Positions 36,941-44,464 of a stretch of DNA of 54,846 nucleotides are shown in pieces; positions within the stretch are counted from its first letter, which is position 1, and each line of letters starts with the position of its first letter. The position numbers and the translations under genes were made by a program. The stretch comes from CAYFUG01 sp964346295 (GTDB lineage: Bacteria > Patescibacteriota > Minisyncoccia > Moranbacterales > DUUL01): assembly GCA_964346295.1 (NCBI GenBank), contig CAYFUG010000006.1:1-54846 (forward strand). The letters are read 5' to 3'. Below the pieces are notes generated by a model that was not told the origin of the DNA, searched no databases, and saw only the letters and a list, made by a program, of their open reading frames with translations.

Positions 36941-37062
36941 GGACTTTCAAATTTGGTGAATCTCGTTGTTGCCGCCTGCGTTTTGACCTCACCGTACCTC
37001 TCTCAGTACGGCTCAGCCAAAGCCTCGGCGTCGCCTAGAGCTTCACTCAAATTTGAAAGTCC
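36941..37062. repeat. Intergenic repeat family A, long palindromic copy
   Basis: The ends are perfect 15-bp inverted arms: GGACTTTCAAATTTG (36941-36955) and its complement (37048-37062). The left arm is followed by CTCGTTGTTGC and the middle holds further short palindromes (GTACctctctcaGTAC). Confidence 0.65.
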
Positions 37063-37204
37063 TAGGTTTTGCTGTTACAAGTTGTAGTTTATTGTTAAAG
37101 TTTCCGTGCCTCATTCACTGTACTTCTAGTACTAGTACAGCTCATTTCGGTGCTCAACTTTTCCCTCGCCTTTGCGTAGCCGCTACGGCGGAGCAAGTTA
37201 GAAC

Positions 37205-37255
37205 TGCACTCAAATTTGAAAGCCCTAAATTATGAGGATAGTTTCGTTGTTGCTG
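37205..37255. repeat. Intergenic repeat family A, partial copy
   Basis: GCACTCAAATTTGAAAGCCC followed by TTTCGTTGTTGC. The same words are found at 1296-1350 and 36941-37062, in a different order. Confidence 0.5.
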
Positions 37256-37362
37256 GTTACATTTTGGCACTATTTTTTGGCAGGGGCCCGTCATGGCATG
37301 TCTCCTCGGCGGGGTATCTCAAGAGCGCAGATTAGCAGGTATTTTAGCCTAATTTAGAGTAG

Positions 37363-37400
37363 ATTCCGGATATTTCCGCAGGAAATATCCGGAATGACAA
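37363..37400. repeat. Perfect hairpin with GGAATGACA tail (copy 2)
   Basis: ATTCCGGATATTTCC (37363-37377) and its exact complement (37381-37395) enclose a 3-nt GCA loop. The tail GGAATGACA also ends the element at 12122-12167 and a related word is found near 44275. No T tract follows, so it is a repeat rather than a terminator. Confidence 0.65.
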
Positions 37401-37431
37401 GATTTTATATAAAACAATTAATATTAAAAAA

Positions 37432-38286
37432 ATGAGAGGAAAAACGATCGAAATTTTAACCAAAGCAATGAAGGGGGGATACGCTGTAGGGGCCTTCAAC
37501 ACCACCAATTTGGAGTTTACTCAGGGGATTGTGCGAGCAGCGAATGAGCTGGAGCGAGATTGTGTGATTCAAATTACCCCTAAAACGATGCGTTATGGCT
37601 GTGCTCCGGTGATGCTAAAAATGATTGAGGCAGTGGTCGAGCGAGAGGGAAATTCTTGTTCCATCGGATTACACTTGGATCATGGCAAGAGCTTTGATGA
37701 TGTGGTGGAAGCGATTGAGGCCGGAGTGGATTCGGTGATGATTGATGCTTCTCGAATGGAATTCAAGGACAATATGGACACTACCAAGCGAGTGGTGGAC
37801 TATGCTCACGAGAAGGGAGTAACTGTTCAGGCAGAGTTAGGGAATGTGCCCTACTTGGGGCAAGAAGAACAGGAAATCAACTGGGAAGAAGTGATGACTA
37901 ACCCCCAACAGGCAGCAGAATTAGTAGAAAAAACTGGCATCGACGCTTTAGCGGTAGGGATTGGTAATGCTCACGGATTTTTTCGGGAGCGAGAGGAGCC
38001 AGACTGGGAGAGGCTGGCTAAAATTCGAGAGCTACTGCCAGATTTGCCTTTGATTATGCATGGGTCTTCCAGCTGGAAGGAGGAGAATGTTAAGAAGGCA
38101 ATTGAGGGAGGAGTTTGCTGCTTTAATATTGACACTGATGTCCGGGTAGCCGCCATGACGGAGGTTTGCAATATCTTGGGAGATCGTTGTGAGGTTAGCG
38201 ATCCGCGGAAAGTTTTTGGTCCCATGCGAGAAGAAATTAGCAAAAAAGTTAAGGAAAAAATCAAAATGTTTGCCAGAAAAAACTAG
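37432..38286 (+). CDS. Class II fructose-bisphosphate aldolase family protein
   Basis: A zinc-dependent aldolase acting on fructose 1,6-bisphosphate or a related ketose bisphosphate (tagatose type is possible). Zinc ligands by motif are His84 (in HLDHG), His181 (in GNAHG) and His210 (in MHGSSS), with catalytic Asp83. AELGNV contains the conserved Glu135. NIDTDVR near 235 is the phosphate-binding segment. The length of 284 is that of the short GatY/KbaY-like class. It is cytosolic and glycolytic or gluconeogenic. Its 3' end contains the promoter of the next gene (38270-38298). Confidence 0.93.
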   Translation: MRGKTIEILTKAMKGGYAVGAFNTTNLEFTQGIVRAANELERDCVIQITPKTMRYGCAPVMLKMIEAVVEREGNSCSIGLHLDHGKSFDDVVEAIEAGVDSVMIDASRMEFKDNMDTTKRVVDYAHEKGVTVQAELGNVPYLGQEEQEINWEEVMTNPQQAAELVEKTGIDALAVGIGNAHGFFREREEPDWERLAKIRELLPDLPLIMHGSSSWKEENVKKAIEGGVCCFNIDTDVRVAAMTEVCNILGDRCEVSDPRKVFGPMREEISKKVKEKIKMFARKN

Positions 38287-38298
38287 ATAGTGTATAAT
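38270..38298 (+). promoter_or_regulatory. Promoter of the first duplicated secreted protein
   Basis: TTGCCA (38270-38275), a 17-nt spacer and TATAAT (38293-38298), overlapping the end of the aldolase gene. It lies outside the duplicated unit (which begins at 38322), so the second copy has not inherited it. Confidence 0.75.
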
Positions 38299-38321
38299 CA
38301 ATTCATAATATTGTTTTTTCA

Positions 38322-40425
38322 AATACCAAAACTTAACCAAAAATCAAAACCAATGAAACCACGGACCCTCAAAAAGTCTCTCCGGTGGACTTTGATGAGC
38401 TTAGCTTGTCTTAGTTTACTGGTGACCTACCAACCCTTAGCGGCCCAAGAAGAAGAGCAGCCTCCTCAGCCTCAAATTCAAGCTATTGACGCTGTCTTAG
38501 TCCAACCGCCAGGACAAGTCAATCAAGCAGTTCATCTAACGGCAGAAGCTCAAAACTACTCTCAAACAGGCCTTACGGCTGGAGTAGCCATTTTCCAAAA
38601 CCAAGGAGAAACCAGGCAACTAAAAGACCGGATGACTCTGGATGGACCAGTCTACCTGCCCAAGGAAGAGGCAATTGTAGTTGAAATTCCTTACAGTCCC
38701 GCTCCTTACTTAAACGGAGAATTTGAGGTGGTAGCCTTTCTAGAGACTCCCGGAGGAGATCAAGTAGCATTCAAGAGTTTGGGAGAAATGAATTTCCAGG
38801 GAACTCAACCTTTTGCTCAAATTAAAAGCGAAGAATGTTCTCTAACAGCAGGAGACAATCAATTTTCTCCAGGTCAAGTAGCTCAAACAACTGATTCTCT
38901 TAGTATCTCTTGCCCGGTTCAAAATCAATCCAGCGAGACTCTAACGCTTACTCCTAGCTTTCAAGACCAGCCGCAAGCTGATCAAGAATTTACCCTTAGT
39001 CCCAATCAACAAAAAACAGTTACTTTAGAAGTTCCGGTTCCATCCGATCCGGGTCTTTATCAATCTAAATTAGAACTGCTTAGTCAAAGCCAAGAAGCTT
39101 CCAATGAGGTCCTTTTCAGTTATCACAAAACCGGCAATAGCGCTTTGATTTGGCAAGTTTCTTCTGACGATCAAGGTCAAGTTTTTGTTAATTGGTCTTC
39201 TGCTAAGAGCACTTATCGATTAGACACCAGCCTCACTGAAGAAGAAGCTCCCAAGTTCACTCTAACCGCCAAGGCTTGTGGTAAAGAAGCTACTCAAGAA
39301 GATCCCGCTCTGGGACTGGAGAGGATGAAAATTTCTCCCGAACCTCTCAAGCTTGCTACTAGCTGCAACAATCCAACTTTAAGCCTGACAGTAGAAGATG
39401 ATCAAGGAGAAACTGTTCTAGAAGAAACCTATCCCCTTTATCAAAAACAAGCTGATCAAGCCGCCGGTGATCCAATGCTGGATGCTTCCTTAGAAGGAGA
39501 AGAAGAGGGGTCTTTCAATTGGCTACTAGCAATCGGAGGGGGAATTGCTCTAATTATCATAATTGTAATTCTCATCAAAATCATGAAAGACCGAAAACCC
39601 CCGATGGTAACTCCCGGATCTAGCAACGGCTCCAAACTCTCTGCCTTACTCTTCGCTTTCCTTTTAGCGGGAGGATTGCTAATGAGTGGAGGAGTAGAGG
39701 CAAGAGATGATGGTTTCAGTGGCTACATGAACGACTTTGTTAATCCAGATGGTACGCTTAATTGTCCCCCTGGTAGATTTTGTGAGCTTACGGGTCCCAG
39801 CTCTACTGATAATGTAAAATGCGTCTCCTTGGAATATCATGACGAATATCCCTACAGAGTCCAGTACGATGATTGCAGAGTGTACGATGTTTGTCGGTTC
39901 TGTGGAAGCGGAGATTCCGAAACTGTCTTGAGATCAGAGTGTGCGGGAACTTACATTTGCCATAAAGATGGTCAAGTCACAGCCACCACTGGGCAGGCCT
40001 CGGTTATTAATAGTGGACCAGGTTTTGTCAAGGTTAATTTTAAGAGTGGTATGCTAACTAGGTATTCTGGATTAGGAACTTGCACCGGGAGAGAGTGTAC
40101 ACCGCCCTTAATTTTTGCCAAGGATAGCTGTGACAAAACCTTCACCTTTAGTTACGAGGCGCCCAACCAAGCTCCTTCTGCTTCCATCACCTCTCCTTCT
40201 AGCGGCACTAGCGCTACTACCGGTGAGACTGTTTCCCTTTCCGGGAGCGGCTCCGATCCGGACGGAGATTCTTTGAGCTACACTTGGTATCAATCCTCCA
40301 GCTGCAGCGGAACTGCTATTGGATCTGGCAGGACTGCCAGCACCTCCTTTACAACTGCCGGAACCAAGTATGTTTCTCTTCGGGTCAGTGATGGCAAGGG
40401 AGGAACGGATTGTGCTAGTGTGAGC
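38322..40425 (+). repeat. Tandem duplication, upstream unit (2104 bp)
   Basis: Matches 40910-43013 at a constant offset of 2588. The translated parts are the same along their whole length and the stretches compared base by base are identical. It covers the leader, start and first 691 codons of the secreted protein, then stops sharply inside the coding region. Confidence 0.95.
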
Positions 40426-40887
40426 GTGGAGGTGGGTGAAGTAGCAGGAGAATGTGGTCCTTCCGGGAATCCGGGGAGGAATTTCACTAGCGTTAATCAA
40501 TGGGCTTCTCAACTTAGCGATGCTTGCGCTGGCGGTAGTCCTACGAATGTTAAGATGACGGTAGGAGCGAGTGGCGATGCCCAATTAACTTGGAGTTGCT
40601 CTGGAGGGGGGGGTAGTACAGTGACAACTCCAACTCCAACTCCAACTCCAACTCCAACTCCAACGGTAACTTGTCCAGCTGGAACATTTAATATTAATGG
40701 AGCTTGCATTCCCTGTAGTCAGTTAACAAGGAGCCAGTGCCAGGAGGCAAGTGCTCAAGGGAGGCTGGATGATGGTAAGTGGACTACTTGCTTTTATATG
40801 ACTTGTGACCCAGGGGACGATTACGACAACTGGGCATGCCTTGAAAGGCCTACCACGAGTGCTGTTATTGATTGTCATGCCAATTAG
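38353..40887 (+). CDS. Secreted/membrane PKD-domain protein, tandem copy 1
   Basis: I place the start at 38353 because MKPRTLKKSLRWTLMSL is a normal signal peptide (cleavage near LAA-QEEE); the frame is open further upstream to 38290. The extracellular N part (about 32-385) is Gln/Ser-rich beta structure. A transmembrane helix lies at about 390-412, then a short basic loop, then a second signal-peptide-like segment (about 430-450) ending VEA-RDDG. After it come a cysteine-rich part (about 465-600) and a PKD-like domain (about 605-692, SGSDPDGDSLSYTW). The private tail has a (Thr-Pro)n linker and a short Cys-rich end. Codon use is C-rich on this strand, unlike the neighbours. An extracellular adhesive role is inferred from layout only. 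Length is 844 residues from this start. Confidence 0.8.
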   Translation: MKPRTLKKSLRWTLMSLACLSLLVTYQPLAAQEEEQPPQPQIQAIDAVLVQPPGQVNQAVHLTAEAQNYSQTGLTAGVAIFQNQGETRQLKDRMTLDGPVYLPKEEAIVVEIPYSPAPYLNGEFEVVAFLETPGGDQVAFKSLGEMNFQGTQPFAQIKSEECSLTAGDNQFSPGQVAQTTDSLSISCPVQNQSSETLTLTPSFQDQPQADQEFTLSPNQQKTVTLEVPVPSDPGLYQSKLELLSQSQEASNEVLFSYHKTGNSALIWQVSSDDQGQVFVNWSSAKSTYRLDTSLTEEEAPKFTLTAKACGKEATQEDPALGLERMKISPEPLKLATSCNNPTLSLTVEDDQGETVLEETYPLYQKQADQAAGDPMLDASLEGEEEGSFNWLLAIGGGIALIIIIVILIKIMKDRKPPMVTPGSSNGSKLSALLFAFLLAGGLLMSGGVEARDDGFSGYMNDFVNPDGTLNCPPGRFCELTGPSSTDNVKCVSLEYHDEYPYRVQYDDCRVYDVCRFCGSGDSETVLRSECAGTYICHKDGQVTATTGQASVINSGPGFVKVNFKSGMLTRYSGLGTCTGRECTPPLIFAKDSCDKTFTFSYEAPNQAPSASITSPSSGTSATTGETVSLSGSGSDPDGDSLSYTWYQSSSCSGTAIGSGRTASTSFTTAGTKYVSLRVSDGKGGTDCASVSVEVGEVAGECGPSGNPGRNFTSVNQWASQLSDACAGGSPTNVKMTVGASGDAQLTWSCSGGGGSTVTTPTPTPTPTPTPTVTCPAGTFNINGACIPCSQLTRSQCQEASAQGRLDDGKWTTCFYMTCDPGDDYDNWACLERPTTSAVIDCHAN
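40626..40664 (+). repeat. Hexanucleotide microsatellite (AACTCC)x6
   Basis: Six perfect AACTCC units plus AAC encode a Thr-Pro linker in the copy-1 tail. As the unit is 6 bp, slippage would change linker length without breaking the frame. Copy 2 has no counterpart. Confidence 0.85.
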
Positions 40888-40909
40888 TTAAAATCAATAA
40901 TCAAGTGTC

Positions 40910-43013
40910 AATACCAAAACTTAACCAAAAATCAAAACCAATGAAACCACGGACCCTCAAAAAGTCTCTCCGGTGGACTTTGATGAGCTTAGCTTGTCTT
41001 AGTTTACTGGTGACCTACCAACCCTTAGCGGCCCAAGAAGAAGAGCAGCCTCCTCAGCCTCAAATTCAAGCTATTGACGCTGTCTTAGTCCAACCGCCAG
41101 GACAAGTCAATCAAGCAGTTCATCTAACGGCAGAAGCTCAAAACTACTCTCAAACAGGCCTTACGGCTGGAGTAGCCATTTTCCAAAACCAAGGAGAAAC
41201 CAGGCAACTAAAAGACCGGATGACTCTGGATGGACCAGTCTACCTGCCCAAGGAAGAGGCAATTGTAGTTGAAATTCCTTACAGTCCCGCTCCTTACTTA
41301 AACGGAGAATTTGAGGTGGTAGCCTTTCTAGAGACTCCCGGAGGAGATCAAGTAGCATTCAAGAGTTTGGGAGAAATGAATTTCCAGGGAACTCAACCTT
41401 TTGCTCAAATTAAAAGCGAAGAATGTTCTCTAACAGCAGGAGACAATCAATTTTCTCCAGGTCAAGTAGCTCAAACAACTGATTCTCTTAGTATCTCTTG
41501 CCCGGTTCAAAATCAATCCAGCGAGACTCTAACGCTTACTCCTAGCTTTCAAGACCAGCCGCAAGCTGATCAAGAATTTACCCTTAGTCCCAATCAACAA
41601 AAAACAGTTACTTTAGAAGTTCCGGTTCCATCCGATCCGGGTCTTTATCAATCTAAATTAGAACTGCTTAGTCAAAGCCAAGAAGCTTCCAATGAGGTCC
41701 TTTTCAGTTATCACAAAACCGGCAATAGCGCTTTGATTTGGCAAGTTTCTTCTGACGATCAAGGTCAAGTTTTTGTTAATTGGTCTTCTGCTAAGAGCAC
41801 TTATCGATTAGACACCAGCCTCACTGAAGAAGAAGCTCCCAAGTTCACTCTAACCGCCAAGGCTTGTGGTAAAGAAGCTACTCAAGAAGATCCCGCTCTG
41901 GGACTGGAGAGGATGAAAATTTCTCCCGAACCTCTCAAGCTTGCTACTAGCTGCAACAATCCAACTTTAAGCCTGACAGTAGAAGATGATCAAGGAGAAA
42001 CTGTTCTAGAAGAAACCTATCCCCTTTATCAAAAACAAGCTGATCAAGCCGCCGGTGATCCAATGCTGGATGCTTCCTTAGAAGGAGAAGAAGAGGGGTC
42101 TTTCAATTGGCTACTAGCAATCGGAGGGGGAATTGCTCTAATTATCATAATTGTAATTCTCATCAAAATCATGAAAGACCGAAAACCCCCGATGGTAACT
42201 CCCGGATCTAGCAACGGCTCCAAACTCTCTGCCTTACTCTTCGCTTTCCTTTTAGCGGGAGGATTGCTAATGAGTGGAGGAGTAGAGGCAAGAGATGATG
42301 GTTTCAGTGGCTACATGAACGACTTTGTTAATCCAGATGGTACGCTTAATTGTCCCCCTGGTAGATTTTGTGAGCTTACGGGTCCCAGCTCTACTGATAA
42401 TGTAAAATGCGTCTCCTTGGAATATCATGACGAATATCCCTACAGAGTCCAGTACGATGATTGCAGAGTGTACGATGTTTGTCGGTTCTGTGGAAGCGGA
42501 GATTCCGAAACTGTCTTGAGATCAGAGTGTGCGGGAACTTACATTTGCCATAAAGATGGTCAAGTCACAGCCACCACTGGGCAGGCCTCGGTTATTAATA
42601 GTGGACCAGGTTTTGTCAAGGTTAATTTTAAGAGTGGTATGCTAACTAGGTATTCTGGATTAGGAACTTGCACCGGGAGAGAGTGTACACCGCCCTTAAT
42701 TTTTGCCAAGGATAGCTGTGACAAAACCTTCACCTTTAGTTACGAGGCGCCCAACCAAGCTCCTTCTGCTTCCATCACCTCTCCTTCTAGCGGCACTAGC
42801 GCTACTACCGGTGAGACTGTTTCCCTTTCCGGGAGCGGCTCCGATCCGGACGGAGATTCTTTGAGCTACACTTGGTATCAATCCTCCAGCTGCAGCGGAA
42901 CTGCTATTGGATCTGGCAGGACTGCCAGCACCTCCTTTACAACTGCCGGAACCAAGTATGTTTCTCTTCGGGTCAGTGATGGCAAGGGAGGAACGGATTG
43001 TGCTAGTGTGAGC
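40910..43013 (+). repeat. Tandem duplication, downstream unit (2104 bp)
   Basis: Second copy of 38322-40425. Identity ends at 43013, where the next base differs and the tails share nothing further. Confidence 0.95.
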
Positions 43014-43679
43014 CTGAGTGTGACAGCCGGAGGTACTGGAGGGACTTGTACCGCTACCATTAACCATCCAATTCTGGGTCCTGGTGGCAGCGGAGGAACT
43101 CCCGTAGGCGGTGGTAGTGTGGTAATTGATGGTGAAAATAACGGAGGAAATATCAGCTTAAATTTAGATGCTACTCCGGATAATGTTAGTTCCCCTGGAG
43201 ACGCTTCTATGGAGTCTACTTTATCGATTAGCGACCCTTCGGTCACGGCTATTTTAGGGCTAGGAGTGACTAATTATGATCTGATCTGCGATAACGGTGG
43301 CCAACAATACGCCCTAGCAGAACAAACTGGCTCGGAAACGCAGCCTTGCGGATATTCAGTAGGAGGGGGTAATGTAATGCAAACTTTTACTCCTCAATCT
43401 ACTCTTACCATTCCAACAGGGACCTATCAAGTGACTTTGCCAGGAGGACAGCCGTATACTGCTCAGTATCAGGCTAAATTTGTTATCCAGGCTAATGAGA
43501 GTATTTTAGCTACTCAATCGGGAGTTTGTGGAAATGGTATTCTGGATAGTGGAGAAGAGTGCGATGACGGGCCTCTTAATGGTACTTGTGCCCAGGGTAG
43601 AACTTGTAGCTCTAATTGCACTGAAAATAATTGCACCGACTTTGAGCAAGGGGGTTCTTATTATGAAGTGAACCCTTAG
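40941..43679 (+). CDS. Secreted/membrane PKD-domain protein, tandem copy 2
   Basis: Residues 1-691 equal copy 1 (signal peptide, Ser/Gln-rich domain, transmembrane helix, second signal-like segment, Cys-rich part, PKD domain). From there the tail is different and longer. A Gly/Ser-rich beta region of about 170 residues leads to CGNGILDSGEECDDG...CSSNCTENNC (about 868-900), a cysteine-rich repeat of the DUF4215 kind found in surface proteins. Length is 912 residues from ATG 40941; the frame is open back to 40872, but the upstream bases shared with copy 1 support 40941. The gap to copy 1 is 53 nt without a terminator, so read-through from the copy-1 promoter is likely. A terminator follows at 43774. 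Confidence 0.8.
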   Translation: MKPRTLKKSLRWTLMSLACLSLLVTYQPLAAQEEEQPPQPQIQAIDAVLVQPPGQVNQAVHLTAEAQNYSQTGLTAGVAIFQNQGETRQLKDRMTLDGPVYLPKEEAIVVEIPYSPAPYLNGEFEVVAFLETPGGDQVAFKSLGEMNFQGTQPFAQIKSEECSLTAGDNQFSPGQVAQTTDSLSISCPVQNQSSETLTLTPSFQDQPQADQEFTLSPNQQKTVTLEVPVPSDPGLYQSKLELLSQSQEASNEVLFSYHKTGNSALIWQVSSDDQGQVFVNWSSAKSTYRLDTSLTEEEAPKFTLTAKACGKEATQEDPALGLERMKISPEPLKLATSCNNPTLSLTVEDDQGETVLEETYPLYQKQADQAAGDPMLDASLEGEEEGSFNWLLAIGGGIALIIIIVILIKIMKDRKPPMVTPGSSNGSKLSALLFAFLLAGGLLMSGGVEARDDGFSGYMNDFVNPDGTLNCPPGRFCELTGPSSTDNVKCVSLEYHDEYPYRVQYDDCRVYDVCRFCGSGDSETVLRSECAGTYICHKDGQVTATTGQASVINSGPGFVKVNFKSGMLTRYSGLGTCTGRECTPPLIFAKDSCDKTFTFSYEAPNQAPSASITSPSSGTSATTGETVSLSGSGSDPDGDSLSYTWYQSSSCSGTAIGSGRTASTSFTTAGTKYVSLRVSDGKGGTDCASVSLSVTAGGTGGTCTATINHPILGPGGSGGTPVGGGSVVIDGENNGGNISLNLDATPDNVSSPGDASMESTLSISDPSVTAILGLGVTNYDLICDNGGQQYALAEQTGSETQPCGYSVGGGNVMQTFTPQSTLTIPTGTYQVTLPGGQPYTAQYQAKFVIQANESILATQSGVCGNGILDSGEECDDGPLNGTCAQGRTCSSNCTENNCTDFEQGGSYYEVNP

Positions 43680-43773
43680 TAGCTGGGTTGTGTGTGGTCA
43701 GTCTTCTGAGAATCTCTGAGTTTCTCGATCAATCTAGTTAACGCATCGAGTAGCTTAAGATTAGTTGGAAAAC

Positions 43774-43808
43774 AAAAAACAGTGGGGGCATTTCCTCGCT
43801 GTTTTTTT
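43774..43808 (+). terminator. Rho-independent terminator after the secreted protein pair
   Basis: CAGTGGGG (43780-43787) pairs with CCTCGCTG (43794-43801), with two G-U pairs. It is flanked by an A run and followed by seven T residues. Confidence 0.8.
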
Positions 43809-43897
43809 AATCTCTAAAAACTTCACAATATTATACATATTAGTTATAGTTAAATCAGTTAGAAATTCCTCCAGTTTTTAGAGGGCTCGCCTCCAGC

Positions 43898-43927
43898 TTC
43901 CCCCTTTATAAAAGAGGTTAGGGGGAT
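43898..43927. repeat. Short palindromic repeat of the CCCCCTAACC type
   Basis: On the minus strand it reads AATCCCCCTAACCTC then TTTATAAAGGGGG. The same outer words flank the two elements inside mutM (46416-46468, 46743-46797). Confidence 0.65.
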
Positions 43928-44145
43928 TGAGCAAATCAAGAAAAATGTGACTATTTAGAATGAATTAACTATAAACAAAGGAGCATAAAAAATAAAAACA
44001 AGGATTTTTTAGCAAAAAAATAGGAAGAGAAAGGTGGGTGATTGGAAAGTGAAAGGTTGCGTTGGGTGGGATAAGGGGGTAAAATAACTAGGAATAATAA
44101 TTAATCTCCTGGGGATAGCGAATAGCTTGCTATTTAGAAGTTTGA

Positions 44146-44312
44146 CAAAAAAGGCATTGCTAACAAAGTATAGCTCTAAGGTACTCGATCTGTCATCCTG
44201 AGCGAATTCAAGGGATTTTGTATCATTTTTCAGCTAAGATTCCTCCATTTCGCTTTGCTTCAGTCGGAATGACAACGGTTGTGTATTTTTAGTTAGCAAT
44301 ACCCTTTTTTTG
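44146..44312. mobile_element. MITE-like element with imperfect terminal inverted repeats
   Basis: The left end CAAAAAAGGCATTGCTAAC (44146-44164) and the complement of 44292-44312 agree except for one or two bases and A-run length. Inside, TGTCATCC (44192) and GGAATGACA (44267) form a second inverted pair. No coding sequence is present. It abuts the PIN remnant, so it may have disrupted that gene. Confidence 0.45.
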
Positions 44313-44439
44313 TGCTTTGAGAGGGGAGGTCCAGTTTGTTGTTTTTAGGGATAATCACTTATTGGATTTGAGAAATTTTAAGGGAATTAGAATTGTGAGT
44401 CCGGAAGATTTTTTTAGACAGATTGAAATTACTAGTTAG
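44311..44439 (+). pseudogene. Remnant of a PIN-domain toxin (VapC-like) C-terminus
   Basis: Frame 44311-44439 reads FRDNHLLDLRNFKGIRIVSP followed by EDFFRQI and a stop. This matches the final part of PIN ribonucleases, where the last acidic residue sits in a (T/S)xDxxLL segment and the chain ends in a strand followed by SPxxFL. No start codon or N-terminal two thirds exist upstream, where the frame runs into the MITE-like element. It is therefore a decayed toxin gene fragment. Confidence 0.55.
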
Positions 44440-44464
44440 CTTTTAATCCAATTTTAAATTAGCT

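Larger units (their letters stand above)
36937..37431. other. Intergenic region (495 nt) made of repeats
   Basis: It contains two copies of repeat family A (36941-37062 and 37205-37255) and the perfect hairpin at 37363-37395. Short translated frames here only follow the repeats. No gene is seen. Confidence 0.7.
43680..44464. other. Intergenic region (785 nt) with terminator, palindromes and a gene remnant
   Basis: Contents in order: terminator 43774-43808, a short CCCCC/GGGGG palindrome 43898-43927, AT-rich sequence without a gene (43930-44140), a MITE-like element 44146-44312 and a PIN-domain remnant 44311-44439. Confidence 0.65.

Noticed and set aside
36884..37235. Short frames after the pilus ATPase gene
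   Set aside because: They run through the intergenic repeat family and have no protein-like composition.
38322..43013. CRISPR array or diversity-generating retroelement as the cause of the tail variation
   Set aside because: No short spaced repeats, reverse transcriptase or template repeat is present; the pattern is a simple tandem duplication with different ends.
44141..44175. TTGACA at 44142 as a promoter of pyrG
   Set aside because: No -10 lies at a proper distance, and the site is at the edge of the MITE-like element about 320 nt from pyrG.
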